From assembly GCA_002683195.1 (NCBI GenBank), contig NYSW01000079.1, forward strand, positions 9,523-73,522: 64,000 nt of DNA. The letters run 5' to 3'. Positions 42,530-50,134 of the stretch are shown here, in pieces; position 1 is the first letter of the stretch, and the number at the start of each line of letters is the position of its first letter. The position numbers and the translations under genes were made by a program. The stretch is from Phycisphaerae bacterium. GTDB lineage: Bacteria; Planctomycetota; Phycisphaerae; Phycisphaerales; SM1A02. Under the pieces are notes generated by a model, which had not been told where the DNA came from, did no database searches, and was given only the letters and a program-made list of their open reading frames with translations.

Positions 42530-43402
42530 TCAACGGCGACGTCGACGGGATCCGATCGGACTCAAGGGTGCCGGCTGGACCGGGATTCCTTCTTCCTTCT
42601 CCAACTGCTTCTGAAGAAGTTCCACGTTCGTACGAACGTTCTTCATCTGATCCCAGGTCAGACCTTGGAGGAACGCGCTCGCGAGTGCGTTCATCAGACT
42701 GAAGCCGGTGAAGACCATCCGGCCCGCCGCCATGTCCACGGCGACTCCCGAACAACCCATGTTGCTGAGCAACTCGATCGCGGTACGAATCTCTATGTCT
42801 TCCGGACCACGTCCCTGCCGCAGCATCGCACCGAGGGTGCGCGAGGTCGCGAAGAGCAGGCCTTCCTCGTTCTGACGCGCGGCGGCGATCAGTTTCGCCG
42901 TCTTTTCCAGCTCTGGACGAGCCTGGATACCGACCTCGAGGTTCTCACCATTCAATTGGAAGACGCGATGGATGACGTTGTTGAGCGCCGCGATGTACCC
43001 CCGCCCCGACGAGACGGTGGAGAAGTTGATCGCCGAGGCCCGCCCATGGGCCATGTCGGTCGCTTCAGCCTTGTCGAACCGAATGAAGTCGTCTGCATTC
43101 CCGTCCGGTCGCTCGGCGGCCGGGGTCTCGGCCGCCGCCTCCGCACCGAACGAGAGTTGTTCGACGCCGAGATCGTGAAGATTCCACATTGCCGCCTGCA
43201 GCAGAGGATCAGACCATTCGGTCTCCTCCCGACGAGCCTGCACCACGTAAGCCGCGGGCAGCATCGCGATGAATCGCCGCTCTCGAGGAAGCTTGAGCAT
43301 CGAGACGCACTGGGGGAACGCCATCTCGGCGAACTTCTTGAAGGTCGCAGGCTCCTGTTCGGAGAGGGCGATCGTTTCGTCGTTAAGAATCAGATTTGGC
43401 AT
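42530..43402 (-). CDS. Hypothetical protein (290 aa) with arginine tail
   Basis: The 290-residue soluble protein has no signal peptide and no family I recognise. It begins MPNLILNDETIALSEQEPATFKKFAEMAFPQCV, has a polar middle with an Ala/Glu-rich stretch around residues 85-110, and a helical second half (ELEKTAKLIAAARQNEEGLLFATSRTLGAMLRQG). It ends in five consecutive arginines, which could bind nucleic acid or acidic partners. It is the first gene of a two-gene run with the PVC heme protein (19-base gap), and it is divergent from purE. The helical half could be an oligomerisation unit. Confidence 0.78.
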   Translation of the reverse strand: MPNLILNDETIALSEQEPATFKKFAEMAFPQCVSMLKLPRERRFIAMLPAAYVVQARREETEWSDPLLQAAMWNLHDLGVEQLSFGAEAAAETPAAERPDGNADDFIRFDKAEATDMAHGRASAINFSTVSSGRGYIAALNNVIHRVFQLNGENLEVGIQARPELEKTAKLIAAARQNEEGLLFATSRTLGAMLRQGRGPEDIEIRTAIELLSNMGCSGVAVDMAAGRMVFTGFSLMNALASAFLQGLTWDQMKNVRTNVELLQKQLEKEEGIPVQPAPLSPIGSRRRRR

Positions 43403-43496
43403 GGAAGTCCCATTCTAGTGGCCCCGGAGCCGATCCGGAACCAATCCTCGAAAGGCGGCCGCCCATCGGGAAACCTCGATCGGTACCATCCGGCTC

Positions 43497-44036
43497 ATGA
43501 GCGACTCCAGCAACTCCGTCGGTGACCCTCGGGTGGGTGTGATCATGGGCTCCCGCAGTGATTGGGAAACCATGCGGCACGCCGCCGAGATCCTCGAGAC
43601 CCTCGGGGTGTCCCACGAAACCCGCGTGGTGAGCGCTCATCGAACCCCGGATCTCCTTTTCAAGTACGCCGAAGCCGCACCCTCACGTGGAATCCGCGTG
43701 ATCGTGGCCGGTGCCGGTGGCGCCGCACACCTCCCCGGCATGATCGCGGCGAAGACCGCACTCCCCGTGCTCGGGGTTCCGGTGAGGTCGCAAGCCCTGT
43801 CCGGCATGGATTCGCTTCTCTCGATCGTGCAGATGCCCGCCGGCGTGCCCGTGGGAACTCTCGCGATCGGCCGAGCGGGCGCCATCAACGCCGGCCTTCT
43901 CGCGGCGTCGATCCTCGGCCTTGATGATCAAACGGTGGCCGCCGCCCTGGCCGCCTGGCGGCGAACCCGGACCGAACAGGTTCTCGCGGATTCGGATCCC
44001 TCCGCACCCGCACCCGGCGAGACGGGCGAGGGATGA
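43497..44036 (+). CDS. purE: 5-(carboxyamino)imidazole ribonucleotide mutase
   Basis: The 179-residue PurE class I enzyme moves the carboxyl group of N5-CAIR to form CAIR in purine synthesis. Visible marks: [74 protein letters not shown] and [33 protein letters not shown]. Length is normal for PurE; a polar tail after LGLDD adds about 25 residues. Its stop overlaps the purK start (ATGA), coupling the two enzymes, which act in sequence. Confidence 0.97.
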   Translation: MSDSSNSVGDPRVGVIMGSRSDWETMRHAAEILETLGVSHETRVVSAHRTPDLLFKYAEAAPSRGIRVIVAGAGGAAHLPGMIAAKTALPVLGVPVRSQALSGMDSLLSIVQMPAGVPVGTLAIGRAGAINAGLLAASILGLDDQTVAAALAAWRRTRTEQVLADSDPSAPAPGETGEG

Positions 44037-45205
44037 ATGGGCCGAATGAATCGAAGTTGACGCTGGGCATTCTCGGCGGAGGACAACTCGGCTGGATGCT
44101 GGGCGTCGCCGCCCGCCGCCTCGGCATCGAATGCGTGTTTCTGGATCCGGCGGACCGATGTCCGAGTGACATGGTCGGAAGACGAATCAAGACCGCCTTC
44201 GACGATCCTTCAGGGCTCGATCGGCTGGCCGATCAAGTCGACGTCGTCACCTACGAGTTTGAAAACGTCCCCGCTTCCGCCGCCGCTCGACTCGTCGATC
44301 GCCTTCCGGTTCGTCCCAGCCCTCGCTCACTCGAGGTGGCACAGGACCGTCTCACCGAAAAAAACTTCATCGCGGACCTCGGGGTTCCGGTGCCCCGGTT
44401 CGCCGCGATCGGCCATCCGGATGATCTGGGGCCGGCACTCCAGCAGGTCGGGCGCCCGGCCATCCTGAAGACCAGGCGAGGTGGCTACGACGGAAAGGGT
44501 CAGGCCCGGATCGCGGTCGCCGATGATGCCGCCGCCCGATTGGCCGAGCTTGAGGGCGCTCCTGCGATCGCGGAATCGATGGTCCCCTTCGAGCTGGAAG
44601 CAAGCGTGCTCGTGGTGAGAGGCGTGGACGGGCGGGCAGAAACCTGGACCCCGGTTCGGAATGAACACGTCGGAGGCATTCTGCGACGAAGTGACGCACC
44701 GGGACACGGGATCTCATCGAGTGCCGCCACGGCGATGCGGCGTCATGCCGTGGAGATCGCGAACGCACTCCAGCACGTCGGCGTGCTCGCGGTGGAATTC
44801 TTCGTTCTTGAAGAGATGGTTCTGGTCAACGAGATCGCTCCACGAGTGCACAACAGCGGTCACCTCACGATCGAGCATGCGGTCACCAGCCAGTTTGAAA
44901 ATCATGTCCGCGCCGTCTGCGGGCTTCCGCTGGGTTCGACCGAGCCACGATTCCCGACCGCGACCATGCTGAATGCCATCGGAGACCGTCCGTCACAGGC
45001 ACAGCTTGACGCGATCTCGGTCCCGACGATCGACGAACTGGGTGACGAACCGACTCCGATCACGACCGGAGCCGCTCGCTGGCACGACTACCGCAAGACG
45101 GCTCGGCCCGGCCGGAAGATCGGGCATCTGACCCTGGTGGCGGACACCATCGACGAAGACCGAATCTTGAAGCTCTCGGCTCTGGTTCCAGCCAGCGGCG
45201 GCTGA
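44033..45205 (+). CDS. purK: 5-(carboxyamino)imidazole ribonucleotide synthase
   Basis: The 390-residue ATP-grasp enzyme carboxylates AIR with bicarbonate and ATP to give N5-CAIR, the substrate of PurE. It shows [29 protein letters not shown], the ATP-grasp region [12 protein letters not shown], then [17 protein letters not shown] and [39 protein letters not shown], and the C-terminal [20 protein letters not shown]. All expected motifs are present. It overlaps purE by four bases and ends 19 bases before the converging DNA methyltransferase gene, with no clear hairpin between. Confidence 0.97.
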   Translation: MNGPNESKLTLGILGGGQLGWMLGVAARRLGIECVFLDPADRCPSDMVGRRIKTAFDDPSGLDRLADQVDVVTYEFENVPASAAARLVDRLPVRPSPRSLEVAQDRLTEKNFIADLGVPVPRFAAIGHPDDLGPALQQVGRPAILKTRRGGYDGKGQARIAVADDAAARLAELEGAPAIAESMVPFELEASVLVVRGVDGRAETWTPVRNEHVGGILRRSDAPGHGISSSAATAMRRHAVEIANALQHVGVLAVEFFVLEEMVLVNEIAPRVHNSGHLTIEHAVTSQFENHVRAVCGLPLGSTEPRFPTATMLNAIGDRPSQAQLDAISVPTIDELGDEPTPITTGAARWHDYRKTARPGRKIGHLTLVADTIDEDRILKLSALVPASGG

Positions 45206-45224
45206 AGATTCGACGTTTCCCTGA

Positions 45225-45995
45225 TCAACCGTCGTCGGTCGCTTCGGCCACTGCCGCAGCAAGTCGTCCCCGGGCGATGCCGACCGCATCCGGATGTCGG
45301 TCGATCCCGATTCCCCGGCGGCCGCTCCGGACCGCGGCTTCGACCGTGGTGCCACTGCCACAGAACGGGTCGAGCACCAGGCCGCCCGGCGGGCAACAGG
45401 CCCGGATCAGCATGTCCAGCAACGCGAGCGGCTTTTGATCGGGCCACCCGGTTCGTTCCCTCGCCATGTTGTTGATGCTTGGAATCTCCAGTACGTCGGT
45501 CGCCTTCTTCAGACGACCGGCGAGACGCCGGCTGGTGGCCGGCACCATCGGAGGGTCGAACCAACGTTGATCCCCTCTGGCGTAGTAGAGGATGTCATCG
45601 TGCTTTCGCGCAAACCGGTCCGCGGCGGAACCCCCGAGCCCGTAATGCCACACGAGATGGTTGACGAAACGGTCGGCGCCGAAGATCTCGTCGAGGAGGC
45701 ATCGCACGCGGTGGGCGCTCCGCCAATCCACATGAATCAAGATGGCACCATCAGCCGCGAGCACTCGATGCATCGCCTGAATACGGGGCTCGAGAAATCC
45801 GAGGTACGCCTCGAGCGACGGCCAGCGGTCTTCGTATTCAAGGTCGTTGCCGTCACGCTTCCGCCCCTGACGGGTGGAACCGGTGGCGAACGGTGGATCG
45901 GCGTAGATGAGATCGATCGAGCCGGAATCGAATGCCGGGAGCCGATTCAAGCAATCGTCCTCGAACACCTGCGATTGAACGAGTTCCTTCGTCAC
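45225..45995 (-). CDS. Orphan DNA methyltransferase (N4/N6 type, beta order)
   Basis: The 256-residue enzyme has motif IV DPPF at residues 33-36 (IDLIYADPPFATGST) before the SAM-binding motif I LDPFCGSGTT near residues 208-217, the beta-class order of N6-adenine or N4-cytosine methylases. NNMARERTGWPDQKPLALLDMLIRACCPPGG precedes motif I, as in the N4/N6 methylase family. No restriction enzyme or specificity subunit is beside it, so it looks like a solitary methylase. The start is GTG at 45995 with GGAG just upstream. Target sequence cannot be read from the protein. Confidence 0.9.
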   Translation of the reverse strand: MTKELVQSQVFEDDCLNRLPAFDSGSIDLIYADPPFATGSTRQGRKRDGNDLEYEDRWPSLEAYLGFLEPRIQAMHRVLAADGAILIHVDWRSAHRVRCLLDEIFGADRFVNHLVWHYGLGGSAADRFARKHDDILYYARGDQRWFDPPMVPATSRRLAGRLKKATDVLEIPSINNMARERTGWPDQKPLALLDMLIRACCPPGGLVLDPFCGSGTTVEAAVRSGRRGIGIDRHPDAVGIARGRLAAAVAEATDDG

Positions 45996-46057
45996 CGCTC
46001 CATTCTGACCGATGGCGCCGGATCACGCCGCGACGGTCGAGCATGAAGTCGGAAAAG

Positions 46058-46090
46058 ATGACGCCCCGCGATCTGGTCGCGAGGCGTCAT
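46058..46090 (-). terminator. Terminator after the Xer recombinase gene
   Basis: Fourteen-pair stem with one mismatch (46058-46071 with 46077-46090) and loop TCTGG. Read on the minus strand it is followed by CATCTTTTCC, a T-rich tail, 55 bases beyond the recombinase stop. Confidence 0.85.
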
Positions 46091-46144
46091 ACGAGTCCCT
46101 ATTCCCTGACTTGATACGGCGAGGTGCGATCGCGAAGCGATCGA

Positions 46145-47146
46145 TCAACCAGCCTCCGCCCTCGGATGGGCCTTGTCGTACGCATCCCGCATCCTTCGGT
46201 TGGAAAGATGGGTGTAGACCTGGGTGCTCGACAGCGACTGGTGGCCCAGAAGCTCTTGCACCGACCGAAGATCGGCCCCGTTGTCGAGCAGGTGCGTCGC
46301 GAAACTGTGACGAATGGTGTGAGGGCTGATCTCGGGGTCGAGACCGACCTCTTCCAGGTACTTGGTGACCTTGCGACGGACGGAGCGACTGGAAAGCCGA
46401 CCACCATGCTTGTTCACGAAGAGCGGCATCTCGCCTTCGGCCTTCAGTTCCGCAGCGGCCAGCTCGGCGTCATGCATCGCCACGTATCGACGCAGGGCCG
46501 CGAGGGCGTGGGTACCGAGTGGAACGACGCGTTCGCGACGTCCCTTTCCGCGAATGAGAATCGATTCGCCGGCGTCATCGAGATCCGCACGGTCGATACC
46601 GACGACCTCACTGACCCGGATGCCGGTCGAGTACAAGGTCTCGAGAATGGCACGGTCGCGGGCGCCGAGCAGCGTGCTGTCGTCGGGGGCGGCGAGGAGT
46701 TGTTCGATCTGCTCCACCGAGACCGCCTTTGGAAGCCGCTTGGCCTGCTTGGGGGTTCGGATCGCCAACATGGGATTCCGCTCGATGAGACTCCGCTTTT
46801 CCATCCACTTGTGGAAGGAACGCAGGGTGGCGATCTTGCGAGCCGTGGTGGCGGCGGAGTAATCACGATCGGCCATCCAGCCGAGGAATCCGCGGATACG
46901 GTCCACATCGGCCTCAAGCATCACGCCGCTCACCGTCTTGTCGTCGGTGAAGCCGGGATCGGCCTTTCGTGCGACGAGCACGGCTTGCTCGGCCTCCAGA
47001 GAGACCTCCATGCCATGTTCGTCGGCCAGGAATTCTCCGTACTGCCGGAGGTCCAATCCGTAGCACCGCGCGGTGTAGGGACTGAAATGCCTCTCGTCGA
47101 CGAGATAGTCGAGGAAGGCTTGTACGAGAGGGAGCGTGTCGCTCAT
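46145..47146 (-). CDS. xerC: Tyrosine recombinase, XerC/XerD family
   Basis: The 333-residue recombinase starts at 47146 with GAGG about nine bases upstream; the open frame continues 47 codons further into sequence without homology. It has the SAM-like core-binding domain (LVQAFLDYLVDERHFSPYTARCYGLDLRQYGEFL) and all catalytic residues: Arg177 (GIRVSE), Lys201 (RGKGRRER), His276 and Arg279 (HTIRHSFATH), His302 (LGHQS) and Tyr311 (VYTHLS). It resolves chromosome dimers at dif or acts in integration. The core-binding domain has about 30 extra residues (46-80) compared with typical XerC. No integrated element flanks it, favouring a housekeeping role. Confidence 0.93.
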   Translation of the reverse strand: MSDTLPLVQAFLDYLVDERHFSPYTARCYGLDLRQYGEFLADEHGMEVSLEAEQAVLVARKADPGFTDDKTVSGVMLEADVDRIRGFLGWMADRDYSAATTARKIATLRSFHKWMEKRSLIERNPMLAIRTPKQAKRLPKAVSVEQIEQLLAAPDDSTLLGARDRAILETLYSTGIRVSEVVGIDRADLDDAGESILIRGKGRRERVVPLGTHALAALRRYVAMHDAELAAAELKAEGEMPLFVNKHGGRLSSRSVRRKVTKYLEEVGLDPEISPHTIRHSFATHLLDNGADLRSVQELLGHQSLSSTQVYTHLSNRRMRDAYDKAHPRAEAG

Positions 47147-47372
47147 GTCGATGAACCTCGAATGGTCGCCGGAGTACGGTCGCCCGGAAGTGGACGAACC
47201 GTTCCGATCACAGAATCGATATCGGCCCGGTGAGGATGCGAATCCACCCCCCTTACCGGACAACGAACAAAAACCGCCAAAAGCCATTGCCCAAACCGAC
47301 GTTTCAAGCGTTTGAGACGCCTCAGACCACTTTCAGCTTCGATATGGCTTCGTCGCCCGCGCGGAATCGGCT

Positions 47373-48155
47373 TCAACCGCCGTTGGCGGCTCTCTGCCTT
47401 TCCCGGGCGGCAAGCCCGCTGACGATGCGATCCGCCACGAAATCGAGGTACCGGTCGTAGACCATGAGGTAGTACCTCTCGGGAGGATCGAACCCGCCGG
47501 TCACGTCCGTGTGTGACTCGGCAAAGGTTCGTACGGCATTCCGGACCCGATGGTTCACCGCATCGAGTTCAATCACGAGATCCGTGATTGGACGAATGGC
47601 GGGCGGATCAGAAGATTCCTGGTTGTTCGTATCCCCGGTCTTGCCGTAAAGGCCGGTCGCGTCCAGAGCGGTCTGAAGTCGGGCGTCATCGCCGATGAAC
47701 AGAATGTTCGCGCCGAAATCCGGAGGGTCATACGGTCCCCAATCCGTCAACGTGCCGAGAATCAGTCCGTCGACCGGGATGGTTCGGATGATCGCCTGTG
47801 CGTCAGCCTCGGTGCGGACCGCAGTGATTCCGAGCTGCCTCATCGCCGCGAGCGTTCGATCGAGAGGAACGGCCCTCCAGCCACCATCAGCGACGCCATC
47901 AGGCCCCACGGTGCCGTTGGTGGCCGTGACGATCTTGTCGGAGATCGAGGCGATGTCGGCCAGCGAGACGGAGACTCCGGACTCGTTGGAAAACGGCGCC
48001 ACGGCAATGACCGCCCGGTACGGCGCGGCCACCACGGGGACCTCCTTGAGGGGAGGTGCCGTCTGACAAGCTGGAAGCCCCAGCAGAACAAGTCCCACCA
48101 GGAGACTTGAGCCGTGTGCGAGGGCTGTGTGAGCAATGTTTCGTGCGGTTTTCAT
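47373..48155 (-). CDS. Lipoprotein, CsgG/LpoB-like, unknown
   Basis: The 260-residue lipoprotein starts at 48155 with AGGA upstream and a lipobox Leu-Pro-Ala-Cys. The mature part reads AVIAVAPFSNESGVSVSLADIASISDKIVTATNGT, then WRAVPLDRTLAAMRQLGI, AQAIIRTIPVDGLILGTLTDWGPYDPPDFGANILFIG and DLVIELDAVNHRVRNAVRTFAESHTDV. The N-terminal VAPFSN pattern with later DGLILGTLTDW recalls CsgG, LpoB or GNA1162-type envelope lipoproteins, but the match is loose. It is likely attached to a membrane. A terminator separates it from the upstream TolB-like gene. Confidence 0.8.
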   Translation of the reverse strand: MKTARNIAHTALAHGSSLLVGLVLLGLPACQTAPPLKEVPVVAAPYRAVIAVAPFSNESGVSVSLADIASISDKIVTATNGTVGPDGVADGGWRAVPLDRTLAAMRQLGITAVRTEADAQAIIRTIPVDGLILGTLTDWGPYDPPDFGANILFIGDDARLQTALDATGLYGKTGDTNNQESSDPPAIRPITDLVIELDAVNHRVRNAVRTFAESHTDVTGGFDPPERYYLMVYDRYLDFVADRIVSGLAARERQRAANGG

Positions 48156-48253
48156 GGCGTCCTGCCAGTGTGCCCCGGCCACGGGCCGGAACCGGATGCT
48201 CCCATCCGTACGATCCATTCCATCGGGTGATCTCTCAGAATCCAAACAGAAAA

Positions 48254-48283
48254 CAAGGCCGGTCCCCCTCTGGACCGGCCTTG
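48254..48283 (-). terminator. Strong terminator after the TolB-like gene
   Basis: Twelve perfect pairs (48254-48265 with 48272-48283), 6-base loop. Read on the minus strand it is followed by TTTTCTGTTT, a classical T-rich tail. Confidence 0.93.
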
Positions 48284-48333
48284 CCGTGACTTGAAATCGG
48301 TTTTAAAGCCCCGGAGGGCATATGAATCCGAAA

Positions 48334-49707
48334 TCAATCTTGATCATTGACGCCGGCCACCGCGGTGGACGAGGCTTGGTTCGTGACGTTTTCAACCGGG
48401 GTATCCGACGTTTCCTCGTAGGCCATCGCTTCACCGAAGGCTGAATGTGAACCACCAGAGACGGCCCAGATCACGTCGAGGCCACCCCGATTGCTCATGA
48501 AGTAGACGCGGTCGTCACTACCCCAGTTCGGCCTCAGATTGCGGTATCCACCGGAGGTGAGGGCCATACGTCCGGTTCCGTCGTAGCCGATGGTCCAGAT
48601 GTCGCTTTCGACCGGCATCCCATCGACCGCGACTGACGGGTCGGAAACGACCGTGTAAGCAATCCGGCTGCCATCCGGCGACCAGGAAGGATGCATGATC
48701 GCCGCATCTCCAGCCGCCACGATCTCCGTCGGGTTCACACCATCTCCGTTGACCAGATCAATGGTCCAGACGCCGTAGAGACGGTCGCCCCGCTTTCGGG
48801 ATCGCTGGAAAAGGATCCGGTTTTCCGACGAATCGGGAGACCAGGACGGGAACATGCCTTCGCAGACAAAAGACCGAGCGCTGGGCTTGTCGATGGCCAG
48901 GGTCCACAACTCCCAATCCCGAGTTCGCTCATTGAAACGGCAGTAGCAAAGCTTCTTTCCGTCCGGGGACCAGGTTGGGTGCAATTCTTGCGCGTCGTCA
49001 AAGGTGATCTGCGTGACCGGGCCACCCTCAGCACTCATGACGAAGACGTCCCAATTCCCATGGCGATCGCTTGAAAACGCGATTCGACGACCATCGGGTG
49101 AGATTTCGGGCATCAGATCCTGAGCGGGATCAGCGGTGAGCTGCGTGACCACGCGGCCATCCACCGACTTGCGATAGAGGTCGGGCTGCTCGTGATGCTG
49201 GGTGGAGGCGAACACCATCCAGTCGCCAGCGGTCGAGAGGTCAGGGTCGAAATCCGCACCCTCAGCCGCGAAACTGACCTGAGTCAGGTTCGAGTCGCCA
49301 CTGCCCGACGGCTGAGCGTCGTCCGGCGTCGAGGCGGTGCTGAAGTCAGGAAAAAGGCTCACTCGCACGGCAGTGGTGTCACCGAGGCCTGCAGCCTCGA
49401 ATGCCACGGATTCCTGACCGGAATCAAACGCCTCGCCGGTTTCCGACGTCTGGTCGAAGGGCACTTCCGCTTCGTACCAACCCGGTCGATAGTTCGGCGC
49501 GTTCCAGGCTGTGGACGCCACTTCAGTATCTCCGGCGACCGCTACGGGAGCGTCACTGGTGGAACTGGGGGCACATCCGCCCAACTGGAGGACCACGGCA
49601 CCCGCGCCCACGGCAGCCGCTGCCGCCAGGAGAACCGAGCCCAGACCGTTCGAGGAACGGCCCGAGGAGTTGCGAGTGGTGATTTCATCGGAATGGTTGC
49701 TGGCCAT
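48334..49707 (-). CDS. TolB-like WD40/PD40 beta-propeller lipoprotein
   Basis: The 457-residue lipoprotein starts at 49707 with GGAG about ten bases upstream; the signal ends Leu-Gly-Gly-Cys near residue 45. A Ser/Asp-rich linker follows, and then at least four PD40 units: ISPDGRRIAFSSDRHGNWDVFVM, WSPDGKKLCYCRFNERTRDWELWTL, WSPDSSENRILFQRSRK, WSPDGSRIAYTVVSDP. They form a TolB-type beta-propeller of the kind that binds proteins or peptidoglycan. No Pal or Tol genes are nearby, so a TolB role is not implied. The 74-codon upstream extension lacks a signal and was rejected. Confidence 0.87.
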   Translation of the reverse strand: MASNHSDEITTRNSSGRSSNGLGSVLLAAAAAVGAGAVVLQLGGCAPSSTSDAPVAVAGDTEVASTAWNAPNYRPGWYEAEVPFDQTSETGEAFDSGQESVAFEAAGLGDTTAVRVSLFPDFSTASTPDDAQPSGSGDSNLTQVSFAAEGADFDPDLSTAGDWMVFASTQHHEQPDLYRKSVDGRVVTQLTADPAQDLMPEISPDGRRIAFSSDRHGNWDVFVMSAEGGPVTQITFDDAQELHPTWSPDGKKLCYCRFNERTRDWELWTLAIDKPSARSFVCEGMFPSWSPDSSENRILFQRSRKRGDRLYGVWTIDLVNGDGVNPTEIVAAGDAAIMHPSWSPDGSRIAYTVVSDPSVAVDGMPVESDIWTIGYDGTGRMALTSGGYRNLRPNWGSDDRVYFMSNRGGLDVIWAVSGGSHSAFGEAMAYEETSDTPVENVTNQASSTAVAGVNDQD

Positions 49708-50002
49708 GGTCAAGAGTCTCCAGACGCCGGATTGGACGCCGGAATTTCCATCGGCCAGCCCGAGGGGCCAATTCAGCGGGACCGAGAGGAATCCATCGAT
49801 CTCCCTGGAATTACCCGATACCACCCCCCCAATCCGAGGGTCATGGGGGGACGTCCGAGGAAAATGACCGCTCAAATCGTGAATTCGCCCATCCGAATCG
49901 GGGGCGATCGGAGAATTTTCGACCGTCACGTTGTGGACATGTCCGGGATCAGGTGTCGGCGATGTGCGAAATCGCGGGGGGTGACTACACTGGTCGGTCC
50001 GG
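49708..50002. promoter_or_regulatory. Divergent spacer with candidate tRNA-Lys promoter
   Basis: The 295-base spacer between the TolB-like gene and tRNA-Lys holds a TACACT at 49985-49990 that fits a -10 box for the tRNA, with only a poor -35 upstream (GTGCGA at 49964-49969). C-run 49824-49830 and G-run 49845-49850 can pair. No gene is evident. Confidence 0.35.
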
Positions 50003-50075
50003 GATTCCGTAGCTCAGTTGGTAGAGCAGGCGACTTTTAATCGCTTTGTCCTGGGTTCGAGTCCCAGCGGAATCA
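50003..50075 (+). tRNA. tRNA-Lys (anticodon TTT)
   Basis: Complete cloverleaf: 7-base acceptor 50003-50009 with 50068-50074, D-arm GCTC/GAGC, anticodon stem GGCGA/TCGCT around CTTTTAA (anticodon TTT, 50036-50038), and T-arm CTGGG/CCCAG with TTCGAGT. Discriminator A at 50075; no encoded CCA. Confidence 0.97.
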
Positions 50076-50134
50076 CTTCATCCGGTTTTCCGGACCTGAG
50101 GAGCTCAAGGACCATCGACTCAAAGACCACCATC

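Noticed and set aside
46145..47146. Integrase of a mobile island
   Set aside because: No attachment repeat, phage gene or compositional change is visible near the recombinase; a XerC-type housekeeping role is more likely.
48334..49707. Genuine Tol-Pal TolB
   Set aside because: The propeller is TolB-like, but the protein is a lipoprotein and no tolA, tolQ, tolR or pal gene lies nearby.
50018..50134. Start of the SNF2 frame inside tRNA-Lys
   Set aside because: The ATG at 50018 lies within the tRNA cloverleaf, and the homologous protein begins near IVLHAV, so I use GTG 50135.
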